Positions 1 to 5,305 of a DNA stretch of 5,305 nucleotides are shown piece by piece. Position numbers and translations under genes: made by a program. Under the pieces are notes generated by a model, which was not told where the DNA came from, did not search any database, and saw only the letters and a program-made list of their open reading frames with translations. Position 1 is the stretch's first letter. Every line of letters begins with the position of its first letter. This DNA is from Actinomycetota bacterium (lineage in GTDB: Bacteria; Actinomycetota; Actinomycetes; Nanopelagicales; Nanopelagicaceae): NCBI GenBank assembly GCA_009700715.1, contig WLLM01000070.1, forward strand, positions 1-5,305, given 5' to 3'.

Positions 1-1004
1 AACTCCGCAAGTTCACCTTGCCCGAACAACGCGCGCGCAGCCGCTTCAACTCGTTCGCAGATATCGGCGCTATGCACAAGTGATGTTAACTCGCGTGCAA
101 GTGCGCGATGGGCTTCACGTGCGCCAGGATTTTCAGTATGTGATTTTTCAAGCGCTTCTATCTCTTCACGAGTTTTAAATGAGAAAACCTTTAAGAAGTT
201 GATGACATCTTTATCGTCAGTATTTAACCAGTATTGGAAGAATGCATACGGCGATGTCATCTCTGGGTCAAGCCAGATTGCTCCCCCAGCCGTTTTACCA
301 AACTTAGAACCATCGGCTTTTGCCAGAAGCGGAATAGTTAGAGCATGCGCACTGCCTGATTCAACGCGACGAATTAAATCTAAACCTGCCGTGATATTTC
401 CCCACTGATCTGAACCACCTAATTGCAAAGTGCAGTCGTGGCGACGGAAAAGTTCAAGGAAATCAAATGATTGTAGTACTTGGTAGGAAAATTCAGTGTA
501 TGAAATTCCACCTGCCTCAAGGCGTGATGAAACTGAATCCTTTGCAAGCATTTGGTTGACGCTGAAGTGCTTTCCGATATCGCGAAGAAATTCAATCGCC
601 GAAAGAGGCGAAGTCCAATCTAGGTTATTAGCAACAATGGCAGCGTTTTCTTTCGCGTTGAAATCTAGGTACTTTGATACCTGCACACGGATACGTTCTA
701 CCCAAGCTGCAACCACATCTGTTGTGTTGAGACTGCGTTCTTCGTTCTTTCCGCTGGGATCGCCGATTAAACCGGTCGCTCCCCCGACAAGTGCGATTGG
801 AATATGGCCCGCTAGTTGAAAGCGGCGAAGCGCAAGGAGAACTACGAGGTTTCCTACGTGCAAGCTTGGAGCGGTTGGATCGAAACCAATGTAGAGGGTG
901 GTTGGCTTTGATAACGCTTGGATGAGCGCTGCTTCATCTGTTGATTGCGAGAAGAGACCGCGCCACTTTAGATCTTCGATTAGCGCCTTTGATTGCGTTG
1001 CCAT
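1..1004 (-). CDS. tyrS: Tyrosyl-tRNA synthetase, 3' end off the left edge
   Basis: Class I aminoacyl-tRNA synthetase that charges tRNA-Tyr with tyrosine in the cytoplasm. The frame opens with ATG at 1004 and stays open to base 1, giving 334 residues. Visible signatures are the Rossmann start with Tyr38 and Asp42 in YIGFDPTAPSLHVGN, where HVGN (residues 49-52) is the HIGH motif. The tyrosine-binding set Tyr174, Gln178, Asp181 keeps the family spacing Y-x3-Q-x2-D. GGSDQWGN lies at 196-203, and KFGKT at 234-238 is the bacterial form of KMSKS. Bacterial TyrRS is usually about 420 residues, so the missing part is probably the C-terminal S4-like RNA-binding domain. The start follows the argH stop by 8 nt, with GGAG (1019-1016) 11 nt ahead of ATG. 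An in-frame GTG at 1016 directly abuts that GGAG, leaving no spacing, so ATG is preferred. Identity is very secure; co-transcription with argH is inferred from spacing. Confidence 0.97.
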   Translation of the reverse strand, partial: MATQSKALIEDLKWRGLFSQSTDEAALIQALSKPTTLYIGFDPTAPSLHVGNLVVLLALRRFQLAGHIPIALVGGATGLIGDPSGKNEERSLNTTDVVAAWVERIRVQVSKYLDFNAKENAAIVANNLDWTSPLSAIEFLRDIGKHFSVNQMLAKDSVSSRLEAGGISYTEFSYQVLQSFDFLELFRRHDCTLQLGGSDQWGNITAGLDLIRRVESGSAHALTIPLLAKADGSKFGKTAGGAIWLDPEMTSPYAFFQYWLNTDDKDVINFLKVFSFKTREEIEALEKSHTENPGAREAHRALARELTSLVHSADICERVEAAARALFGQGELAE

Positions 1005-1012
1005 TTTCGGGT
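1005..1012 (-). other. argH-tyrS spacer, only non-coding bases in the window
   Basis: These 8 bases between the argH TGA (1015-1013) and the tyrS ATG (1004-1002) are the only ones not covered by a gene. They cannot hold a terminator or a promoter. Any separate tyrS promoter would have to lie inside the 3' part of argH. The spacing implies read-through from the arg genes into tyrS. Confidence 0.9.
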
Positions 1013-2440
1013 TCACTCCCCCATCATCGCTGAGAATGAACTCATTTGGTCGGATAATTTCTTTTCTGCCGTTTTAATATCGGAGTTTGCCGTAGCCAAC
1101 TGCGCAGAAAGCGCTGTCCCACCCGTTGCGCCAATCGTTGTGCGAGATGCGATAGCGCCTTCAACGGTAAGCACCTTTCGGATCTCAGGAGTTAGTTGCG
1201 GATGGACTCCCGCAAAATCCTGATCGCTTAACTCGTGGAGTTCAATTTTCTTTGCCTCACAAAGTGCAACGCACTTACCTGCAGATTCATGGGCTAAGGC
1301 AAATGGAACGTTAGCGCGCACCAAGAAATCTGCAATCTCGGTTGCAAGTGAGAAACCTTGGGGCGCAGCCGCCAACATCTTGGCTCGATCAAAAGTTGTT
1401 GTGGCAACCATGCCGGTTACTGCAGGAAGAACGAGGATCAAAGTATCGATCGAATCAAATAGCGGTTCTTTATCTTCTTGAAGATCGCGGTTGTAAGCAA
1501 ATGGAAGTCCCTTAAGCATCGCCAAGACTCCGGTTAAATTTCCAATTAAGCGCCCGGCTTTACCGCGCGCCAGTTCTGCCATATCCGGATTCTTTTTCTG
1601 CGGCATTATCGATGATCCAGTTGAGTAGGCATCGGAAACTTTTGCCCATCCAAATTCGGAAGTTGCCCAGATGCACCACTCTTCACCGATACGAGAAAGG
1701 TGTACACCAACTAGCGAAATAATAAAGAGCGCTTCGGCAACGAAGTCACGATCGGATACGCCATCGATGCTGTTTGCAGAAGATGTGGCGAAACCAAGAT
1801 CTTGCGCGGTTGCTTCTGGCTTCAGACCTAATCCAGAACCAGCGAGTGCGCCAGAACCAAGCGGGCTCACTGATGTGCGCTTTAACCAATCTTGAATGCG
1901 ATCAAGATCGCGAGCAAAGGCATGAATATGTTTAGCCAACTCATGGCCAAAAAGAATTGGCTGAGCATGCTGCAAGTGAGTGAAACCGGGCGCTGGCGCA
2001 TCGCCATACTCGGCAGCTTTTGCAGCTAGTGCTTTTTGAAGCTCCAAGATCATTTGGGAAATCTCCATCATGTGATCGATGGCAAAGAGCTTTAGATCAG
2101 TTGCGACCTGATCGTTGCGAGATCGTCCGGCGCGGAGCGCTCCCCCGACTTCACCGATCTTCTCGGTTAAGCCACGTTCGAGTGCGCTATGAACATCTTC
2201 GTCATCTTCGGTTGCAACAAACTTTCCGATAGCGACTTCATCAATTAGTTCACGCAGGGCTTTATCGATCTGAGTTGCAGCGTCATTTTTCAGCAGTCCT
2301 GAAGATTTAAGTACGCGTAAGTGCGCCAGCGATGAGCGCAAGTCATACGGTGCCAGGCGCCAGTCAAAGTCAACGCTGCGAGAAAGTGCGAAGACGGCGT
2401 CGGTAGGTGCATCAGTGAAACGTCCACCCCAGAGAGCCAT
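1013..2440 (-). CDS. argH: Argininosuccinate lyase
   Basis: Catalyses the last step of arginine synthesis, splitting argininosuccinate into arginine and fumarate. It is a cytoplasmic homotetramer of the fumarase/aspartase superfamily. The 475-residue protein is full length for the family. It begins with the typical ALWGGRF. It carries EDVHSALE (81-88), the substrate loop AGRSRND (104-110), GFTHLQHAQP (152-161) with the conserved Thr154-His155, and the superfamily signature GSSIMPQKKNP (275-285) with the catalytic serine loop. PLGSGALAG at 193-201 resembles actinobacterial ArgH. Its ATG overlaps the argR stop by one base (TAATG), which favours translational coupling. The only Shine-Dalgarno-like match is a weak GAAAGG (2456-2451), 10 nt upstream. 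In most actinobacteria argG directly precedes argH, but here argR does. All visible active-site motifs are intact, so the enzyme should be functional and needs argininosuccinate made by an ArgG encoded elsewhere. Confidence 0.98.
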   Translation of the reverse strand: MALWGGRFTDAPTDAVFALSRSVDFDWRLAPYDLRSSLAHLRVLKSSGLLKNDAATQIDKALRELIDEVAIGKFVATEDDEDVHSALERGLTEKIGEVGGALRAGRSRNDQVATDLKLFAIDHMMEISQMILELQKALAAKAAEYGDAPAPGFTHLQHAQPILFGHELAKHIHAFARDLDRIQDWLKRTSVSPLGSGALAGSGLGLKPEATAQDLGFATSSANSIDGVSDRDFVAEALFIISLVGVHLSRIGEEWCIWATSEFGWAKVSDAYSTGSSIMPQKKNPDMAELARGKAGRLIGNLTGVLAMLKGLPFAYNRDLQEDKEPLFDSIDTLILVLPAVTGMVATTTFDRAKMLAAAPQGFSLATEIADFLVRANVPFALAHESAGKCVALCEAKKIELHELSDQDFAGVHPQLTPEIRKVLTVEGAIASRTTIGATGGTALSAQLATANSDIKTAEKKLSDQMSSFSAMMGE

Positions 2441-2949
2441 TATTTCTTCGCCTTTCGTTTTGCAGATCCGCGTTTTGCGCCTGCGCCGAAGCTGAGCAAT
2501 TCTTTCGCAAGATCGGCCCCACCGGTGGCCTTCTTCGATACAACTAAGACCGTGTCGTCACCGGCGATCGTGCCAATGATGTTTTCAAGCCCTGAGTTAT
2601 CAAGTGAACTGGCTAAAAATTGTGCTCCACCAGGTGGTGTGCGAACTACGGCAAGGTTTCCAGATGATTCGACTGAGAGAATCAGATCCGAAGGAAGTGG
2701 CATAGATCGCGCGATCGAGTCATCAGCGGTTGTTCCAAGCTGATAGATCAATTCGCCAGACTCGCTTCTAGATCGCACTGCGCCGAGCTCTTCAAGATCG
2801 CGACTGGCAGTAGCTTGAGTAACTACAAAGCCGGCTTTCTTTAGCAATTTAACTAAATCTGATTGCGAATGAATTACCCCGGCCTTGATCAGCGAGATTG
2901 CCTTGGCTCGACGGGCAGATACCGAATTCGAGATTAGAACTTTAGCCAT
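2440..2949 (-). CDS. argR: Arginine repressor ArgR
   Basis: Arginine-responsive transcriptional regulator. Family members form hexamers that bind operator ARG boxes when loaded with arginine. This 169-residue protein has the N-terminal winged helix-turn-helix, with SQSDLVKLLKKAG (28-40) followed by the recognition signature VTQATASRDLEELG (43-56). The C-terminal oligomerisation and arginine-binding domain contains GNLAVVRTPPG (97-107) and the hallmark GTIAGDDT (126-133), whose paired aspartates (131, 132) bind arginine. After the point where mycobacterial ArgR ends, an extra tail runs to residue 169 with Lys/Arg at 7 of the last 11 positions. The gene overlaps argD by 8 bp and has the best ribosome site in the window. 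It sits inside the arg operon, as in other actinobacteria, so it probably represses its own synthesis. The operator is expected upstream of the first operon gene, outside this window. Confidence 0.97.
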   Translation of the reverse strand: MAKVLISNSVSARRAKAISLIKAGVIHSQSDLVKLLKKAGFVVTQATASRDLEELGAVRSRSESGELIYQLGTTADDSIARSMPLPSDLILSVESSGNLAVVRTPPGGAQFLASSLDNSGLENIIGTIAGDDTVLVVSKKATGGADLAKELLSFGAGAKRGSAKRKAKK

Positions 2950-4123
2950 TTTTGACCTCTCTCATAACTTTTGCAAAGGCAGAAATAAATTTATCAATCT
3001 GCGCTTTAGTAACAATAAGAGCAGGTGCGATACGGATCGTCTCTGGATTTGGTGCATTTACCAAGAATCCGTTTTTAGCAAGTAGGGCGGCCACTTCCTT
3101 GGCATATTCGCCGTCAAGTGCGATCCCGATAAGAAGCCCTCGGCCACGAACTTCGCGCACTCCGCGAATGGCCTCCAATTTAATCTTTAATCTCTTTTCA
3201 AAACTACGTGCTTGGGTCATCAATCTGTTCTTTTCGATAACCGAGATTGCCGCTAGTCCAGCTGCCGCAGCGATTGGGTTACCTCCGAAAGTTGTTCCGT
3301 GTTCACCAGGTGCGAACTGTGGCGTTGTGCTGCCGAGAGTGATCATGGCACCGAGTGGAAGACCACCACCTATTCCTTTCGCCAGGGTGATTACATCGGG
3401 CCGAATATTTTCATGCTCATAACCAAACCAATTTCCAGTTCGACCCATTCCGGTTTGGACGCAATCTAGAACAAGCAAAACACCGTACTCATCGCACATG
3501 ACTCGCAAATCGCGCAAGTAACCTGCAGGTGGAATTACTACACCTGCTTCGCCAAGAATTGGTTCGACGATGACCATCGCAGTCTTCTTAGAAACTGCTT
3601 GGCGCATTGCCGAAATATCGCCAAAAGGCACGTGCTTAATATCTTTAAGAAGGGGCCGAAATGGCGCGCGTTTACTTTCTTGTCCAGTAAGTGAAAGCGC
3701 TCCCATGGTGCGGCCATGAAAAGCGCCAATGGTCGCAACTATGCGAGTCTTGCCAGTTTTACGAGAGAGCTTCAGGGCAGCTTCATTAGCCTCCGCACCT
3801 GAATTGCAGAAAAAGACTCTTGCCGTGTTATCTCCGGTCATCTCCTGCAACTTCTTCGCTAGAGCAAGACCTGATGGATGGCTATAGAAATTACTTACAT
3901 GGCCAAGCTTTGCAACTTGTGTGGAGACTGCTTTAACTATCGCAGGATGGGCGTGGCCGAGAATATTTGTAGCGATGCCGCCGAGGAAATCCAGATACTT
4001 CTTATTCTCTGAATCTGTTACCAGTAGGCCCTTTCCTGAAACCAAGTTGATATCTGGAACTCCGTAGTTCAACTGCATTACATCGTTCCAGGTAATCACT
4101 GTTGCTTTCTTTACTGGGCTCAT
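2942..4123 (-). CDS. argD: Acetylornithine aminotransferase
   Basis: PLP-dependent class III aminotransferase that converts N-acetylglutamate semialdehyde plus glutamate into N-acetylornithine and 2-oxoglutarate. The 393-residue length is normal. Visible sites are NSGAEANE (107-114), FHGRT (135-139), EPILGEAG (187-194), the PLP-pyridine Asp220 with Gln223, the Schiff-base Lys249 in LAKGIGGG, GTTFGGNP (276-283) for the phosphate of the partner subunit, and Arg364 in RIAP for the substrate carboxylate. The motif after Asp220 reads DCVQTG, whereas nearly all relatives I recall have DEVQTG; the codon is TGC. The start is fixed because the codon just upstream of ATG is an in-frame TAA. It overlaps argB by 4 bp (ATGA) and argR by 8 bp. 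Ornithine or succinyl-DAP aminotransferase activity is possible in this family, but the arg context makes ArgD the clear choice. Confidence 0.96.
   Translation of the reverse strand: MSPVKKATVITWNDVMQLNYGVPDINLVSGKGLLVTDSENKKYLDFLGGIATNILGHAHPAIVKAVSTQVAKLGHVSNFYSHPSGLALAKKLQEMTGDNTARVFFCNSGAEANEAALKLSRKTGKTRIVATIGAFHGRTMGALSLTGQESKRAPFRPLLKDIKHVPFGDISAMRQAVSKKTAMVIVEPILGEAGVVIPPAGYLRDLRVMCDEYGVLLVLDCVQTGMGRTGNWFGYEHENIRPDVITLAKGIGGGLPLGAMITLGSTTPQFAPGEHGTTFGGNPIAAAAGLAAISVIEKNRLMTQARSFEKRLKIKLEAIRGVREVRGRGLLIGIALDGEYAKEVAALLAKNGFLVNAPNPETIRIAPALIVTKAQIDKFISAFAKVMREVKNG
2956..2963 (-). promoter_or_regulatory. Ribosome binding site of argR
   Basis: Read on the minus strand this is GAGAGAGG, ending 6 nt before the argR ATG. 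It lies inside the last codons of argD. It is the strongest and best-placed Shine-Dalgarno in the window and confirms the chosen argR start. It suggests that argR can be initiated independently and not only by coupling to argD. Confidence 0.75.
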
Positions 4124-4905
4124 TTAGTCACCAAAGTTCCTCCAGAGTTACCTAACGCCAATGCGAAGGCCGATGGATCGGTTCCATCGATAATTCTTAC
4201 TGCACTTGCTCCACCGTCTATCGCATCTAGACAGGCCTTAACTTTTGGTGCCATACCCTCTGCAAAAGTTGATTTCATCGCATCAAGTTCCGCGTAAGAA
4301 ATCTGCGCAATTAGTGAATTTGTATCTGGCCATGAACGATAGATACCAGCGACATCCGTCATGATTATCAAACTTTCCGCATTTAACGCACCGGCTATTG
4401 CAGCGGCAGCGAGATCGGCGTTGACGTTAAGGCCTCCTTTGAAGTTTTCATCGGTGGCAATCGGTGAAATAACTGGAACCTGACCGCCTTTGAGGGCGCT
4501 ATTTATAGCCTGTGGATTTACTGCCGTTATGGTTCCGACTAAACCCAAATTAACTGGTGAGCCATCAACTAGTTTGCCGAGCGGCTCAGCAATCAAAGAC
4601 TCACTAGAGCGCCCCGATAGCGCAACTGCGTTAACTCCTGCGCTGCGAAGTGAATTAACAACTTCTGGTCCGACTTCGTTTACTAAGACTCTTTCAACTA
4701 CTTCGAAGATTTCAGGGGTGGTGACGCGGAATCCGCCAATAAATTCCGAAGCGATCTCTTCCTCTTTAAGGGCAGCATCGATCTGCGGGCCACCACCGTG
4801 GACAACGACTAACTTCACACCGCTCTCTTGGGCAGCTGCGATTGCTTTGGCGAATCCGCCATTCTCATCCTTCATGGCGTGGCCGCCGAATTTAACGACG
4901 ATCAT
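4120..4905 (-). CDS. argB: Acetylglutamate kinase, short form
   Basis: Phosphorylates N-acetylglutamate with ATP, the second step of arginine synthesis; amino acid kinase family, cytoplasmic. The 261-residue protein starts directly on the first strand with KFGG (5-8, Lys5 for phosphate). It has HGGGPQ (36-41), GGFRVTT (57-63) with Arg60 for the substrate, NVNAD (160-164), MTDVAGIY (182-189) and Lys221. Catalytic residues are therefore present. Arginine-inhibited enzymes, including mycobacterial ArgB, are about 290-300 residues with an extra N-terminal helix that builds a hexamer. Here that helix cannot be encoded: an in-frame TGA lies 12 codons upstream (4938-4936), with no ATG, GTG or TTG between. 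The C-terminal arginine-site pattern (HIIDGR, then an E-L-F-T stretch) is replaced by RIIDGT and unrelated residues. The size resembles the insensitive E. coli enzyme. ATGA overlaps join it to argJ and argD; no clear Shine-Dalgarno precedes it, so it is probably translated by coupling. Confidence 0.96.
   Translation of the reverse strand: MIVVKFGGHAMKDENGGFAKAIAAAQESGVKLVVVHGGGPQIDAALKEEEIASEFIGGFRVTTPEIFEVVERVLVNEVGPEVVNSLRSAGVNAVALSGRSSESLIAEPLGKLVDGSPVNLGLVGTITAVNPQAINSALKGGQVPVISPIATDENFKGGLNVNADLAAAAIAGALNAESLIIMTDVAGIYRSWPDTNSLIAQISYAELDAMKSTFAEGMAPKVKACLDAIDGGASAVRIIDGTDPSAFALALGNSGGTLVTK
4139..4143 (-). promoter_or_regulatory. Distant Shine-Dalgarno before argD
   Basis: Minus-strand GGAGG lies in the last codons of argB, 15 nt before the argD ATG. 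That is longer than the usual 5-10 nt. No later in-frame start fits better, and the earlier codon is a stop. The site probably helps ribosomes that finish argB at the ATGA overlap to restart on argD. Confidence 0.45.
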
Positions 4906-5305
4906 GTGGCGTAGGCCGAGTTCTCGTGAACGTAGTCATGTGAAAGATCGTTGGTGAAAACCGTTGCACTACTTGAGCCGACTTTTAGATCAACTTCAAT
5001 CGTGACTAAACGATTTTCAAAAGAAACTTTGTTTCGATCCTCGAAAGGCGCGCTCGACTTAGCAACTTGCACCCCGTTAAGAGTGACATCGATATCTAGT
5101 GGATTTAAGTGAACTCGCGCAGTTCCGACTGCAGCCAGGACTCTGCCCCAGTTTGGATCTCCACCAAAGATTGCACATTTCAATAAATTATTTCGGGCAC
5201 ATGCTCGAGCAACTTCTACAGCATCACTTTCAGAAGCAGCGTTCTTTATCTCGATCGCCACAGTCTTGGTAGACCCTTCGGCATCTGCAATTAGTTGTTG
5301 TGACA
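4902..5305 (-). CDS. argJ: Glutamate/ornithine N-acetyltransferase, C-terminal part
   Basis: ArgJ moves the acetyl group from N-acetylornithine to glutamate, closing the acetyl cycle; bifunctional forms also use acetyl-CoA. Only the last 133 residues are in the window, counted from the first full codon at 5303-5301, out of about 390-405 in the family. The reading frame continues past the right edge. The in-frame GTG at 5261 is internal, because coding upstream of it (DAEGSTK, visible residues 7-13) is typical ArgJ sequence. The visible part is most of the beta chain, with the hallmark GGDPNWGR (47-54) and the family C-terminus DLSHDYV..NSAY. The self-cleavage Ala/Thr-Met-Leu site and nucleophilic threonine lie outside, so mono- versus bifunctional status cannot be judged. 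TGA overlaps the argB ATG by 4 bp. Presence of argJ indicates the cyclic (acetyl-recycling) pathway; argC is expected next upstream. Confidence 0.96.
   Translation of the reverse strand, partial: SQQLIADAEGSTKTVAIEIKNAASESDAVEVARACARNNLLKCAIFGGDPNWGRVLAAVGTARVHLNPLDIDVTLNGVQVAKSSAPFEDRNKVSFENRLVTIEVDLKVGSSSATVFTNDLSHDYVHENSAYAT

Noticed and set aside
778..790. Repeated CGCTCCCCCGAC at about 779-790 and 2139-2150
   Set aside because: Both copies encode Val-Gly-Gly-Ala in conserved parts of TyrS and ArgH. The match comes from shared codons, not a mobile or regulatory repeat.
496..819. Plus-strand open frame of 107 codons opposite tyrS
   Set aside because: The minus strand here encodes conserved TyrRS residues, including the tyrosine-binding region. 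The antisense frame has no family resemblance.
2862..2878. GAATGAATTAC-like half-site within the 5' part of argR as a possible ARG box
   Set aside because: Only one half resembles the operator consensus, there is no palindrome, and it lies within conserved helix-turn-helix codons.
2952..3422. Plus-strand open frame of 156 codons opposite argD
   Set aside because: It lies wholly antisense to well-conserved argD codons, shows no recognisable domain, and is the expected shadow of a gene with few stop complements.
4490..4957. Plus-strand open frame of 155 codons opposite argB and the end of argJ
   Set aside because: Its low-complexity Ser/Thr/Pro-rich translation is a shadow of argB and spans a junction between two real genes on the other strand.
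4902..5261. argJ as a short gene starting at the GTG at 5261
   Set aside because: The frame is open to the window edge and the upstream codons give conserved ArgJ sequence, so this is an internal codon of a longer gene.

Overview
The window is one densely packed, single-strand stretch of six genes, all read right to left (minus strand). In transcription order they are argJ (5' part beyond the right edge), argB, argD, argR, argH and tyrS (3' part beyond the left edge). Five belong to arginine biosynthesis or its control, and the sixth encodes tyrosyl-tRNA synthetase. Only 8 bases (1005-1012) lie outside a coding sequence. The other four junctions overlap: 4 bp ATGA for argJ/argB and argB/argD, 8 bp for argD/argR, and 1 bp TAATG for argR/argH. 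No RNA gene, mobile element, CRISPR array, long repeat or convincing terminator was found.

Organism: the order argJ-B-D, then argR, then argH is the actinobacterial arg cluster (argCJBDFRGH in mycobacteria, corynebacteria and bifidobacteria). ArgH, ArgR and ArgD read much like their mycobacterial counterparts. Spot counts give roughly 45-50% G+C over most of the window, low for an actinobacterium. Low G+C, almost no spacers and short proteins together suggest a streamlined free-living actinobacterium, such as the freshwater acI lineage (Nanopelagicales). That placement is an inference, not a demonstration.

How the genes work together: ArgJ makes N-acetylglutamate and/or recovers ornithine from N-acetylornithine. 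ArgB phosphorylates N-acetylglutamate, and ArgD transaminates the semialdehyde made by ArgC, whose gene probably lies just right of the window. ArgH releases arginine and fumarate from argininosuccinate. ArgR is the arginine-sensing repressor and sits inside the operon it presumably controls. The expected argF (between argD and argR) and argG (between argR and argH) are absent, with no remnant. Their steps must be encoded elsewhere or be missing.

Main points of interest: (1) the clean loss or relocation of argF and argG; (2) an ArgB too short to carry the N-terminal helix and lacking the C-terminal signature of arginine-inhibited kinases, although it sits with argJ; (3) a Glu-to-Cys change beside the cofactor-binding Asp of ArgD; (4) a lysine/arginine-rich tail on ArgR; (5) tyrS placed 8 nt behind argH with no separating terminator. 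This is mostly a conserved metabolic locus. I see no sign of a new kind of defence or mobile system.
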